Shown here in pieces: positions 18,686-27,433 of a stretch of 64,000 bases of DNA. This DNA comes from Phytohabitans suffuscus (GTDB lineage Bacteria; Actinomycetota; Actinomycetes; Mycobacteriales; Micromonosporaceae): NCBI RefSeq assembly GCF_011764565.1, contig NZ_AP022871.1, positions 8,928,320 to 8,992,319 of the forward strand, given 5' to 3'. The first letter of the stretch is position 1. Each line of letters opens with the position of its first letter. The notes beneath the pieces were generated by a model, which was given only the letters and a program-made list of their open reading frames with translations, did no database searches and had not been told where the DNA came from. Position numbers and translations under genes: made by a program.

Positions 18686-19249
18686 TCACGTGGTGGACAC
18701 CACGTGCACTCGGGTGTCGATGCGGGTGGGGTCCAGGCCCAGCCGCCGCTGCGGTACGCCGTCCACGGTCAGGTCGAACGGGCTCGTCGCGGCGGTCCAG
18801 GTGAGCGCCGCGCTGCGGTACGTGCCGGGGGTGCCGCCCAGCTCCGGCAGCGGCACGGCGGCACCGGCCGGCGGTACGGCCTCGACGTCCCGTCCGGTGC
18901 GGGGCGCGCCGGTCCCGTCGGTCAGCACGACCGTGACCGTCTGCGGCACCGGCGCGAAGGCGTGCGCCAGCTCCGGCCCGGTCAGCGGTATGTCCACTGT
19001 GGGCTGGGCGAGCAGGGCCGCCGTGCCGGGATGGGTGACGCGCAGCGACAGCCGCGGCGTACCGGCCACCGGCGGCAGCCCGGTGCGGGCGATCACCAGC
19101 ACGTCGCCGCCCTTGACCACGACCGTCCACCATGGAGGGACCGGTGGCAGCAGCCGGGCGGCGAGCGGGGTCACCGGGGCGCCGGTCAGCGCGTGCGTGG
19201 CGGTGACCCGGTGCAGCAGCCGCTCGGTGGTCGTGCCGAGGGCGGTCAT
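18686..19249 (-). CDS. Unknown eCIS-operon protein, 187 aa
   Basis: ATG at 19249 overlaps the DUF4255 stop (ATGA), and the stop lies 16 nt before the sheath start. The protein looks beta-rich: PWWTVVVKGGDVLVIARTG, a Pro-rich middle, GTYRSAALTWTAATSPFDL, and a C-terminus DTRVHVVSTT. No family is recognised. Its place between the tube terminator and the sheath suggests a structural or assembly role. Confidence 0.65.
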   Translation of the reverse strand: MTALGTTTERLLHRVTATHALTGAPVTPLAARLLPPVPPWWTVVVKGGDVLVIARTGLPPVAGTPRLSLRVTHPGTAALLAQPTVDIPLTGPELAHAFAPVPQTVTVVLTDGTGAPRTGRDVEAVPPAGAAVPLPELGGTPGTYRSAALTWTAATSPFDLTVDGVPQRRLGLDPTRIDTRVHVVSTT

Positions 19250-19787
19250 GCCGCGTCCACGTAGTCGATGCGGTGCTCCCGCACGCGGCCCCAGCCGTCC
19301 GCGTCGGCGAGCAGGTCGATCGGGGCGACGTCCACCTCGTAGAAGAGCGCGAGCCGGGCCGGGCGGCCCAGCGCCGCCCAGATCTGGCCGCGCTCCTCGC
19401 TCGTGGTGGTACGCAGCCGCACGGCCACCCGCCCGACCCGCTCGGCCAGGGCGGTGGCAGCTGCGCCGGGCCGAGCACCGGCACGGTGTGGAAGACCTGG
19501 ATGACCCGGGCCAGCCGGGCCTGCGCCTCGTCGTGCGGCCCGACGTAGGCGGCCAGGTAGTGCAGGCGCAGCGCCAGCGGGGGCCGCTGGTACCCATCGG
19601 GGGTTGGGACCAGCGGCCGGTTCCGCAGGTGGTCGTGCTCCTGCACCGCGTACAGCGCGAAGGCCAGCGTGTTGGCCGGCGGCGCGGGGTCCGCGTTGGA
19701 CAGTGAGCTGACCGCCACCCAGTCGCCCAGATCCGGGGTCCGGGACCGCAGCAGCCCCACGAGCGCCCCGGTGACCTCGCCGATCAC
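19246..19787 (-). CDS. DUF4255/Pvc16-type tube terminator (Afp16-like)
   Basis: The N-terminus (IGEVTGALVGLLRSRTPD, LAFALYAVQEHDHLRN, LALRLHYLAAYVGPHDEAQ) matches the DUF4255 N-terminal domain of Afp16/Pvc16 proteins, which cap the tube. After a shift near 19455 the C-terminal part continues with SEERGQIWAALGRPARLALFYEVDVAPI, also typical. The span is 542 nt (3n+2), so one base is missing. GTG at 19787 overlaps the preceding stop. The corrected length is about 180 aa. Confidence 0.87.
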
Positions 19788-20005
19788 GGCTCGCCCTCCC
19801 ACCGGTAGGCGTGGTGCCCGGCCCCGTCGAGCGCCGCCTCGACGAACGCGCGGAGCTCGGCGAAGGACTTCACGTACACCTGCCTCTCCTCCCGTAGGTC
19901 GCGGATGCGGCCGCGTACCAGCGCGGGCGCCCCGACCAGCTCGCGCGGTTCGAGCCAGAGCTCGACCAGGAAGCTGTGCCGGTACGCCGGACCGGAGCCC
20001 TCCAT
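19784..20005 (-). CDS. Small first protein of the eCIS operon, unknown
   Basis: ATG at 20005 has a clear GGGGAG site 6 nt upstream and gives 73 aa (RHSFLVELWLEPRE, VRGRIRDLREERQVYVKSF). A longer frame from GTG at 20062 would add a cysteine-rich CPCHRC motif but lacks a ribosome site. Its stop overlaps the DUF4255 start. No family is recognised. Confidence 0.6.
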   Translation of the reverse strand: MEGSGPAYRHSFLVELWLEPRELVGAPALVRGRIRDLREERQVYVKSFAELRAFVEAALDGAGHHAYRWEGEP

Positions 20006-20134
20006 GTGGTCTCCCCACCGCCGGCATCTGTGGCACGGACAGGTGTACGCGGCCCCGCTCACCGCCCGGTCACGCCGGTCACCGCGCGGTCACCGGCCCG
20101 GCGCGGACCGCGGCCCGGGGTCGCTTGGCGGGGG

Positions 20135-20214
20135 TTGGGCCAGCCTTGACGTGGTTCAGCCTGACGTGGTGGTTCAGCCTGACCTGTTGGGCCAGCCTGA
20201 CCTGGTGGGTCAGC
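20135..20214 (-). repeat. 18-bp tandem repeats spanning the SARP stop codon
   Basis: The minus-strand unit GCTGACCCACCAGGTCAG begins with the last bases and TGA of the SARP gene (20197-20214). It recurs at 20179-20196 (GCTGGCC variant) and 20161-20178 (GCTGAACC), then as a 16-nt copy and a partial copy. Three of the copies retain TGA. Confidence 0.9.
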
Positions 20215-21091
20215 GGCGCAGCGCGGCGAGCGAGCGGTCGAGCAGCTGGGCCAGGCGGGCCACCTCGGAGCGGGCCCGCTCCAGCTCGGCGACGAGCGCG
20301 GGCACGTCGAGCACCGGCGGCGCGACCGGCCCGGCCGTGCCCCGGCGGACGCGGGCGGCCAGCTCCCGGGTCTCCGGCATCGGCCGCACGCCGAGGTCCG
20401 CCGCGAGGGCCTTGCGGCAGCGCTCGTACTGGCGCAGGGCCGCGTCCGGCTGGCCGGCCTCCGCGTACGCGGCCATCAGCTGGCGGTGGACGTCCTCGCG
20501 CAGCGGCTCGCGGGCGAGGACCCGCTCGCCGTACGCCGCGGCCTCGTCGATCCGCCCGCCGGCGCGGTGCCACTCGGTGAGCCCGGTCAGGCCGGCGAGG
20601 TACAGGTCGGCGAGCCGGGCCCGGACGCCGAGCACCCAGTCGTCGTAGACGCCGGCCAGCAGCTCGCCGCGGTAGAGGTCGACGGCGGCGGCCACCGCCG
20701 CGGCGTCGCTCGCCGTCCACAGCCTGGCCGGGCCGGCGGCCCGGGGCCGCAGCGCGCTCTCGAAGCGCTCGACGTCGAGCCGCACCTGGCAGGCCGGGCT
20801 GATCGCGATCGCCGCGTCCCGGGTGACGATCACGCTGTCGCGCGGCTGCCCGTCCGGCTCCAGCGCCCGGCGCAGCCGCCACACGGTCGTGTTGAGCCGC
20901 CGCCGGCTGCCGTCCTCGGGCCCGTCGCCGGCCAGCAGCCCGGCCAGCTCGGGGCGCGCGTACGGCCGGCCGCGGCGCAGCAGCAGCACCGCCAGCAGCA
21001 CGGTGCAGGCCAGCGGCAGCCGGACCGGCCGGCCGTCACGGGCGACGTCCGGCAGGCCGAGCAGGCGCACGGACAGCTTGTTCTCCGTCAC
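20210..21091 (-). CDS. SARP-family transcriptional regulator (wHTH plus BTAD)
   Basis: GTG at 21091 follows GGGAGG at good spacing and gives 293 aa. The N-terminal OmpR-type DNA-binding domain (VRLLGLPDVARDGRPVRLPL, RRLNTTVWRLRRALEPDG) is followed by a bacterial transcriptional activation domain (VDLYRGELLAGVYDDWV, LRQYERCRKALAADLGVRP). A C-terminal heptad-like helix (LVAELERARSEVARLAQLL) completes it, with no NB-ARC. It lies directly upstream of the eCIS operon on the same strand and probably controls it. A GTG at 21295 would add an in-frame heptad repeat (see 21163-21267). Confidence 0.85.
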   Translation of the reverse strand: MTENKLSVRLLGLPDVARDGRPVRLPLACTVLLAVLLLRRGRPYARPELAGLLAGDGPEDGSRRRLNTTVWRLRRALEPDGQPRDSVIVTRDAAIAISPACQVRLDVERFESALRPRAAGPARLWTASDAAAVAAAVDLYRGELLAGVYDDWVLGVRARLADLYLAGLTGLTEWHRAGGRIDEAAAYGERVLAREPLREDVHRQLMAAYAEAGQPDAALRQYERCRKALAADLGVRPMPETRELAARVRRGTAGPVAPPVLDVPALVAELERARSEVARLAQLLDRSLAALRR

Positions 21092-21162
21092 GGCCGACCT
21101 CCCTGGACGCCAGTTAAGAGGCGCCGGCCAGCGGTGAGATACAGGCCGAACGGCCAGAGCCC

Positions 21163-21267
21163 CGACCCTTCCCAACGCAGCCTCGACCCTTCCCAACGCA
21201 GCCTCGACCTTTCGCAACGCGGCCTTGACCCTTCGCAACGCGGCCTTGACCTTTCGCAACGCGCGGG
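21163..21267. repeat. Five 21-bp tandem repeats upstream of the SARP gene
   Basis: Units of the type cgacccttcccaacgcagcct follow at exactly 21-nt spacing. Read on the minus strand in the SARP frame they encode five heptads (ALRKVKA to ALGRVGA) with no stop before the SARP domain. Whether they are translated or are a DNA-level element in the SARP leader cannot be decided here. Confidence 0.9.
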
Positions 21268-21284
21268 AAATACTGCGGTGGTTG

Positions 21285-21367
21285 TTAGCGCTCACATCGA
21301 TCTATGTGCGTCGCGCTATGTTAGCGCTCACATAGGGTTAGCGCTCACATAGGGTTGGCGCTCGCAT
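21285..21367 (+). promoter_or_regulatory. Array of LacI-type operators before the GH51 gene
   Basis: ATGTTAGCGCTCACAT at 21318-21333 is a near-palindrome of the LacI-family type. TTAGCGCTCACAT also occurs at 21285-21297 and 21338-21350, and a degenerate copy (TTGGCGCTCGCAT) at 21355-21367. The last three are spaced 17-20 nt apart like a tandem duplication. They lie between the divergent SARP and GH51 genes. Confidence 0.7.
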
Positions 21368-21381
21368 GGACGGGAGGACCC

Positions 21382-23919
21382 GTGCAACGACGAACCAGGC
21401 TGCTCGCACTGGCCGCTGTCGCGCTGATGACTGCCTCCGTGGGCCTGGCGGCGCCCACCGTGGCGGCGCCGGCCGCGCAGCCGGAGTACTCGATCGAGGT
21501 CGACCCGGACGCGCGGGGCGTCGAGATCGGCGACCGGATGTACGGCATCTTCGTCGAGGACATCAACTTCGCCGCGGACGGCGGCCTCTACGCGGAGCTG
21601 GTCCGCAACCGCTCCTTCGAGTTCCTCCCCGCCGACAACCGCGCCTACACCGGGATGACCGCGTGGACGGCCGGCGGCGAGGCGGGCGGCGCCGGCACCG
21701 CCGCGACCGCCGACGACGCCGGCCGGCTCAACGAGCGCAACCGCACCTACCTGCGGCTCGACCTCGCCAACCCGGACGGCGGGCGGTACGGCGTGACGAA
21801 CTCCGGCTACAACACCGGGGTCGCGCTCACCGCCGGCGGGCGCTACGACCTCTCGCTCTGGGCGCGCACCGACGCGGCCGCCGGCACACCGCTGACCGTC
21901 GCGCTGCACGACGAGGCCGGCGCGCCGCTCGCCGCGCCGCTCGGCCTGACCGTGCGCGGCGACGGCTGGGCGAAGTACACGGGCACGCTGCGCGCCACCC
22001 GGACCACCGACCGCGGGCGGCTCTCCGTGCGCGCGGCGGGCACCGGCACGCTGCGGCTGGACATGGTGTCGCTCTTCCCCCGCGACACGTACAAGGGCCG
22101 GCCGAACGGGCTGCGCCGCGACCTCGCCGAGAAGATCGCCGCGCTCCGGCCCGGGTTCATCCGGCTGCCCGGCGGCTGCCTGGTCAACACCGGCAGCATG
22201 TACGGCTACGACGCCGCCTCGAACTACCCGCGGGCCCGCTCGTATCAGTGGAAGGACACCGTGGGCGCGGTCGAGACCCGGGCGACCAACGCCAACTTCT
22301 GGGGGTACAACCAGTCCTACGGGCTCGGCTACTTCGAGTACTTCCAGTTCGCCGAGGACATCGGCGCGATGCCGCTGCCGGTGGTGCCGGCCCTGGTCAC
22401 CGGCTGCGGGCAGAACCGCGCCACCGACGACGAGGCCCTGCTGGAGCGGCACATCCAGGACACGCTCGACCTCGTCGAGTTCGCCAACGGGCCGGTCACC
22501 TCGACGTGGGGCGGGCTGCGCGCGAGCATGGGGCATCCGGCGCCGTTCGGCCTCACCCACGTCGCGGTCGGCAACGAGGAGAACCTGCCCGACCAGTTCT
22601 TCGCCAACTTCCAGCGCTTCCGGGCCGCCATCGAGGCCCGCTACCCCGGCATCACGGTGGTCGGCAACTCCGGGCCGGACGACACGGGCGCCACGTTCGA
22701 CCGGCTGTGGGAGCTGAGCCGGGCGACCGGCGTGGACATGGTCGACGAGCACTACTACAACAGCCCGACCTGGTTCCTGCAGAACAACGCCCGCTACGAC
22801 GGCTACGACCGCGCCGGGCCGCAGGTGTTCCTCGGCGAGTACGCCTCGCAGGACAACAAGCTGTTCAACTCGCTCGCCGAGGCCGCGTACATGACCGGGC
22901 TGGAGCGCAACGCCGACATCGTGAAGCTCGCGTCGTACGCGCCGCTGCTGGCGAACATCGACCACGTGCAGTGGCGGCCGGACCTGATCTGGTTCGACGG
23001 CGACGAGTCCTGGGGCTCGACGAGCTACCAGGTGCAAAAGCTCTTCATGAACAACGTCGGCGACCGCACGGTGCCCACCACGATGAGCGGCCCCGGCACC
23101 CAGCCCCAGCCCATCACCGGCCGCATCGGGCTGTCCACCTGGGCCACCTCGGCCACGTACGACGACGTGCGCGTCACGACCCCGGACGGCACGGTGCTGT
23201 TCAGCGACGACTTCTCCGCCGGGGCGGGCGCGTGGACCCCGGTCGCGGGCCGCGGCACCTGGGCGGTGACCGGCGGGGCGTACACCCAGTCGGACACCGC
23301 GGCGCTGGACACGATGGTCGCCGCCGCCGACATCAGCGCCACCGACTACGACTACAGCGTCAAGGCGACGAAGAACTCCGGCGCCGAGGGCTTCCTGGTC
23401 GGGTTCGGGGTCAAGGACTCCGGCAACTTCTACTGGTGGAACCTGGGCGGCTGGAACAACACCCAGGGCGCGGTGGAGAAGGCCACCAACGGCGGCAAGG
23501 AGATCATGGTCGCCAAGCCGAACTCGGTGACCACCGGCACCACGTACGACATCCGCGTGCAGGTGCGGGGTACCAGGGTGACGCTGCTGCTCGACGGCCA
23601 GGAGTGGGGCAGCTTCACCGACGACCGGGTGACCCAGCCGTTCGCCCAGGTGGTGACCCGCGACGACGCGCGGGGCGAGCTGATCGTCAAGGTGGTCAAC
23701 GCCCAGGAGAAGGCCGCCGTCACCCGCGTCGACCTCGGCCGGACCCGGGTGCACGGCAAGGCCCGGATGACCGTCATCACCGGCGACCCGGGCGAGCAGA
23801 ACACCCGCACCGCCGAGCCGATCCAGCCCGAGACGACCACAGTGGACGGTATCCGCTCGGAGTTCACGTGGACGTTCGCGCCGTACTCCGTGACGTTCCT
23901 GCGCATCAGGACCAAGTGA
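21382..23919 (+). CDS. Secreted GH51 alpha-L-arabinofuranosidase with extra binding domains
   Basis: GTG at 21382 follows GGGAGGACC and gives a Sec signal peptide (RRTRLLALAAVALMTASVG to APTVAAPAAQ). The 845-aa protein has the GH51 opening GDRMYGIFVEDINFAADGG, an inserted CBM4_9-like jelly roll (about residues 95-230), then the catalytic barrel with acid/base Glu in VAVGNEENLPDQ and nucleophile Glu in QVFLGEYASQDN. A LamG-like domain (LFSDDFSAGAGAWTPV to NFYWWNLGGWNN) is inserted before the C-terminal beta domain. It should release arabinose from arabinoxylan or arabinan. LacI-type operators precede it. Confidence 0.92.
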   Translation: MQRRTRLLALAAVALMTASVGLAAPTVAAPAAQPEYSIEVDPDARGVEIGDRMYGIFVEDINFAADGGLYAELVRNRSFEFLPADNRAYTGMTAWTAGGEAGGAGTAATADDAGRLNERNRTYLRLDLANPDGGRYGVTNSGYNTGVALTAGGRYDLSLWARTDAAAGTPLTVALHDEAGAPLAAPLGLTVRGDGWAKYTGTLRATRTTDRGRLSVRAAGTGTLRLDMVSLFPRDTYKGRPNGLRRDLAEKIAALRPGFIRLPGGCLVNTGSMYGYDAASNYPRARSYQWKDTVGAVETRATNANFWGYNQSYGLGYFEYFQFAEDIGAMPLPVVPALVTGCGQNRATDDEALLERHIQDTLDLVEFANGPVTSTWGGLRASMGHPAPFGLTHVAVGNEENLPDQFFANFQRFRAAIEARYPGITVVGNSGPDDTGATFDRLWELSRATGVDMVDEHYYNSPTWFLQNNARYDGYDRAGPQVFLGEYASQDNKLFNSLAEAAYMTGLERNADIVKLASYAPLLANIDHVQWRPDLIWFDGDESWGSTSYQVQKLFMNNVGDRTVPTTMSGPGTQPQPITGRIGLSTWATSATYDDVRVTTPDGTVLFSDDFSAGAGAWTPVAGRGTWAVTGGAYTQSDTAALDTMVAAADISATDYDYSVKATKNSGAEGFLVGFGVKDSGNFYWWNLGGWNNTQGAVEKATNGGKEIMVAKPNSVTTGTTYDIRVQVRGTRVTLLLDGQEWGSFTDDRVTQPFAQVVTRDDARGELIVKVVNAQEKAAVTRVDLGRTRVHGKARMTVITGDPGEQNTRTAEPIQPETTTVDGIRSEFTWTFAPYSVTFLRIRTK

Positions 23920-23930
23920 GGTGGGGCACG

Positions 23931-25364
23931 ATGGCAACCCTTGACCGGCGTGCCCTCATCAAGGGCGCCGCGGCCGCCGGCATCGTGGCGGGACTGTCGA
24001 CGTCGGCACTCACCCGCTCGGCCACGGCCGGCGACGGCGACCGCCCGGACGCGGAGATCTACGGCGTGCCGTCGGTCAACCCGCTCATCGAGCAGCGCGC
24101 CGACCCGTTCATCACCCCGCGCACGGACGGCATGTACTACTTCACCGGCTCCGTGCCCGAGTACGACCGGCTCGTCGTGCGCGGCGCGCCGACCATCGCC
24201 GGGCTGGGCGGGGCGCCGGAGACGGTGGTCTGGCGGCGGCCGGCGAGCGGGAGGATGGGCGGCCACGTCTGGGCGCCCGAGCTGCACCGCGTCGGTGGCA
24301 GATGGTACATCTACTTCGCGGCCGGCGACTCCGACGACGTCTTCCGCATCCGGATGTACGTGCTGGAGTCGCCCCTGCCCGACCCGCGCGACCCGGCCGG
24401 CTGGACGCTGCGCGGCCAGATCGCCACCGAGTGGGACAGCTTCTCGCTGGACGCCACCACGTTCGCGCACCGCGGCCGGCGATACCTGGTGTGGGCGCAG
24501 AGCGAGCCGGAGATCGCCGTCAACTCGAGCCTCTACATAGCACGGATGGACACGCCGTGGTCCATCAGCACGAAGCCGGTGCGCCTGACCACGCCGACGC
24601 GGAGCTGGGAGATCCAGGGCTTCCGGGTCAACGAGGGAGCGGCCATCATCGTCCGCAACGGACGCGTCTTCCTCACGTTCTCGGCGAGCGCCACGGACGC
24701 GAGGTACTGCATGGGCCTGCTCACCGCGGACGCCGGCGCCGACCTGCTCGACCGCGCGTCGTGGGTGAAGACGCCCGACCCGGTCTTCGTGACGAACGAG
24801 CGCACCGGACAGTACGGCCCCGGCCACAACACCTTCACGGTCGCCGAGGACGGCGTCACGGACGTGCTGGTCTACCACGCCCGCGACTACCGCGACATCA
24901 CCGGCGACCCGCTCTACGACCCCAACCGGCACACCCGCGTGCAGAAGCTCTACTGGCACCGCGACGGCACACCGCTGTTCGGCGTACCGGTGGGCAAGGG
25001 CGGCCCGATCGTACGCCTGTCCCCTGTGGACTCCCGCGCCGCGCTGGTGCACCATGACGGCAGCGCGCTGCTGGTGCGCCGCGACGTCCGCGAGCTGGCC
25101 ACCAGCCAGTTCCGCTTCGTCGCCGGCGCCGCGGGCGACGGCACCGAGTCCATCCAGTCGGTGGACCTGCCCGACCGGTACATCTCCGTGGTCGACGGCA
25201 CGGTCCAGCTCACCGCGACGGCGACCGCCTTCCACCGCCTACGCGGCCCGCGCGGCATCGCCCTGCGCCTCGCCGCCGACCCCGGCCGCTACCTGACGCA
25301 CGACCGGGGCCGCCTGACACTCGGCCCCGCGGCCGGCGACCGCACCCGCTTCCTGCTCTCCTAG
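23931..25364 (+). CDS. Tat-exported GH43 glycosidase with C-terminal AbfB-like domain
   Basis: The gene starts 12 nt after the GH51 stop and is probably co-transcribed. LDRRALIKGAAAAG is a twin-arginine signal. The GH43 five-blade propeller shows the base Asp in QRADPFITPR, the second Asp in SLDATTFAHRG and the acid Glu in RVNEGAAIIV. Residues from about 355 onward (RFVAGAAGDGTESIQSVDLPDRYISVV) resemble the arabinose-binding CBM42/AbfB fold. The length is 477 aa. The likely activity is arabinofuranosidase or arabinanase. Confidence 0.88.
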   Translation: MATLDRRALIKGAAAAGIVAGLSTSALTRSATAGDGDRPDAEIYGVPSVNPLIEQRADPFITPRTDGMYYFTGSVPEYDRLVVRGAPTIAGLGGAPETVVWRRPASGRMGGHVWAPELHRVGGRWYIYFAAGDSDDVFRIRMYVLESPLPDPRDPAGWTLRGQIATEWDSFSLDATTFAHRGRRYLVWAQSEPEIAVNSSLYIARMDTPWSISTKPVRLTTPTRSWEIQGFRVNEGAAIIVRNGRVFLTFSASATDARYCMGLLTADAGADLLDRASWVKTPDPVFVTNERTGQYGPGHNTFTVAEDGVTDVLVYHARDYRDITGDPLYDPNRHTRVQKLYWHRDGTPLFGVPVGKGGPIVRLSPVDSRAALVHHDGSALLVRRDVRELATSQFRFVAGAAGDGTESIQSVDLPDRYISVVDGTVQLTATATAFHRLRGPRGIALRLAADPGRYLTHDRGRLTLGPAAGDRTRFLLS

Positions 25365-25736
25365 AAGGTCAGGGCGGTTCCGCCGCGCGCGGCGCTCCAA
25401 AAGAGGACCCTGCCGATATCTTGAGCTGCCGCGATGACCGCGGTGGGCACGGTCGTCCGGCCCGTTGCCCGTTGCCCGCCCCCCGTGGCCTCTGCACGCC
25501 GCGACGGGCGACCGACCGGACCAGCGGAACCAGGACCAGCAGGACCAGCGGGGCAGCAGCACGAGCCACCTGTCCGCGTCGCGTAGGCCCGGCCGCAGGA
25601 GCCTGGTTGGCTGGCCAGCCCCGGGGGCTGTCGCGGCGTCGGGCCACTGGGATCGGGGCCTTGTGGCTTGCGGCTTCCGGGGTTTGCGGCTTCCGGGTTC
25701 CGGCCGCTGCCTGGTGGGTGGTTGCGGGTTGGCGGG
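25365..25736. other. Intergenic region between convergent GH43 and HNH genes
   Basis: The 372 nt hold no credible gene. A direct repeat TTGCGGCTTCCGGG occurs twice near 25670 and 25685. Base composition shifts toward T and G as the HNH gene is approached. Confidence 0.5.
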
Positions 25737-26999
25737 TCAGAGTGGTTCGGGTGTGGTGGTGTAGGTGTGGCCGAGTCGGGTGGTCCATTGGAAGGTGCCG
25801 AGTGTGGGCTGGGTGACGGTGACACCCTCGCTGTGTTTGTAGCCGTGGCAGTGCCGGCACAGCACGCCGAGGTTGGCGGCTGTGGTGGGTCCGCCGTCTT
25901 GCCAGGCGGTGGTGTGGTCCAGGTCGGCCCGGTGTGCGGGTGTGCGGCAGCCGGGTGCGCGGCAGGTGCGGTCCCTTGCCCGCACCAATGCCGCCATACC
26001 GGCTGGTGGCCGTCGTCGCAGCCGCCCGTGCCCGACAACCACGCCCTTGTCGTCGACGACTGTGTAGCGCCAGGGCCGTTCGCGTTGTTGGTCGGCCAGT
26101 TTGGCGGCGATTTCGGCTAGGACGGGTCCCCAGCCTTTGATCTGTCCCGGCTGCTGGCACAGGCCGGCGAGGGCGGCCAGTGGGACGACGAGTTCGACTC
26201 CGCCCTGGCTTGTAGGTGCAGGGGTGGTGTCGGTGGGGAGGATGCCGTTGAGGATGTCGAGGTATAGGTCGGCGCGTAGTTCGTCGAGGGTGCGGGTGTC
26301 TCCGGCTTGTTTGGCTGCTGTGGCGAGGGTGTCGATGCGGGCGGCTGCGGTGGCGGCCCTATCGGGTGGTAGGTGATAGCCGGCCAGGGTAGCGGTCCCG
26401 TCCGTGTCTAGGCCGTGTTCGACCCGCCGCCGGGCCAGCGCCTGCCGCTGCCGGACGGCCGCGGCGGAAGGGTCGGCCTCGATCACCAGGCGACGCAGCC
26501 GGACCCGTAGCTGCCCGGTGGTCAACTCGCCCGCGACCGGCAGGATCAGCTCGACCATCTCCCGCGCCACCGGCTCCGGCAACGCAGCAGTCTCCTGATC
26601 CAACACCCGAGCCCGGGCCAGATCGACCTGACCAGACCGCAACGCCTGATGGACGGCGGGGAGCCGTTCGACCAGGGTGTAGGCGTCACCCATCAGCATG
26701 TCAGCGGCGCGGCGAGTCAACGTCAACGCCAACCGCACCTCGTCAGCCGCATACTCCGCGGGATACTCCGAGCGTTGGGCGGGGCTGGTCTCGTTACCGG
26801 GTGGGCAGTAGGCGACCTCCGCCACTGTGGCGAGTAGTTCAGCTTGGTAGTGGGCGACCTGCCGGGTGATGGCTTTGGCTACCTCGACCAGCTCGAACCC
26901 GTTCAACACCCCACGGTCGACGCGGGCGAGCGCGGTGGCCAGGTCGGCGCCTGTAGGCATCCCGGCCAGCACAGCCACATCCACACGATCGTCGAACAC
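25737..26999 (-). CDS. DUF222 / HNH endonuclease domain protein (13E12-repeat family)
   Basis: The 420-aa frame from GTG 26999 has a helical DUF222 domain (VLNGFELVEVAKAITRQVAHYQAELL, EVRLALTLTRRAADMLMGD, LARARVLDQETAALPEP). Its C-terminal HNH nuclease motif is CRAPGCRTPAHRADLDH plus LCRHCHGYKH with the zinc cysteines. This family is expanded in actinobacteria and often behaves as a mobile or selfish gene. Codon use is visibly less GC-biased than in its neighbours (many GGT, GTT, TTG, CGT), which suggests a separate history. No clear ribosome site is seen, so the start is uncertain. Confidence 0.87.
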   Translation of the reverse strand: MFDDRVDVAVLAGMPTGADLATALARVDRGVLNGFELVEVAKAITRQVAHYQAELLATVAEVAYCPPGNETSPAQRSEYPAEYAADEVRLALTLTRRAADMLMGDAYTLVERLPAVHQALRSGQVDLARARVLDQETAALPEPVAREMVELILPVAGELTTGQLRVRLRRLVIEADPSAAAVRQRQALARRRVEHGLDTDGTATLAGYHLPPDRAATAAARIDTLATAAKQAGDTRTLDELRADLYLDILNGILPTDTTPAPTSQGGVELVVPLAALAGLCQQPGQIKGWGPVLAEIAAKLADQQRERPWRYTVVDDKGVVVGHGRLRRRPPAGMAALVRARDRTCRAPGCRTPAHRADLDHTTAWQDGGPTTAANLGVLCRHCHGYKHSEGVTVTQPTLGTFQWTTRLGHTYTTTPEPL

Positions 27000-27433
27000 G
27001 TGTCTGACTCTAAAGGAGACGACCCACGACCGCACCGCCCACAACGGACAGCGGGCTGCTGAAGCCACGTTGTCGTGGTTATACCGCCGCCACGGGCCTG
27101 GCAGCGGAGAACTACCGGCGAACCACTAACCGAGTGCTCACGCCCGATCAGCGGCGCACGCACGACATCCCATCAGCGGTCCTGTCTCCCGACCACCGGC
27201 AGGGGCACAGTCTCCGCCAAGGACTCAGGTCCTGGCCGGCCAAGTGCTCACCCACCAGCGGCTACCGGAACCGAGTATGACTACCGCCCTACCCGACTGC
27301 ACTTATTAGGCCGCGGGAGCGTGCGGCCTGTGACTGACGCGGACCGGGGCGACGTCTCTGTCGGACAAGACGGCTCGCCGGCGGGGCCGCGCCGGAAGCC
27401 CGGCCCCCGCGGGCTCTCGCGCCCGCCGGCGTG
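27000..27433. other. Intergenic region upstream of the HNH gene
   Basis: The 434 nt carry no convincing coding sequence. The part next to the HNH gene is relatively AT-rich (TTATACC near 27078) and may hold its promoter. The other end holds a hairpin (27378-27413). Confidence 0.45.
27378..27413 (-). terminator. GC-rich hairpin downstream of the HAF-repeat protein
   Basis: GCGGGGCCG pairs with CGGCCCCCGC (one bulge) across a short loop, about 20 nt beyond the stop of the minus-strand gene. There is no T tract, as is common in actinomycete terminators. Confidence 0.5.
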
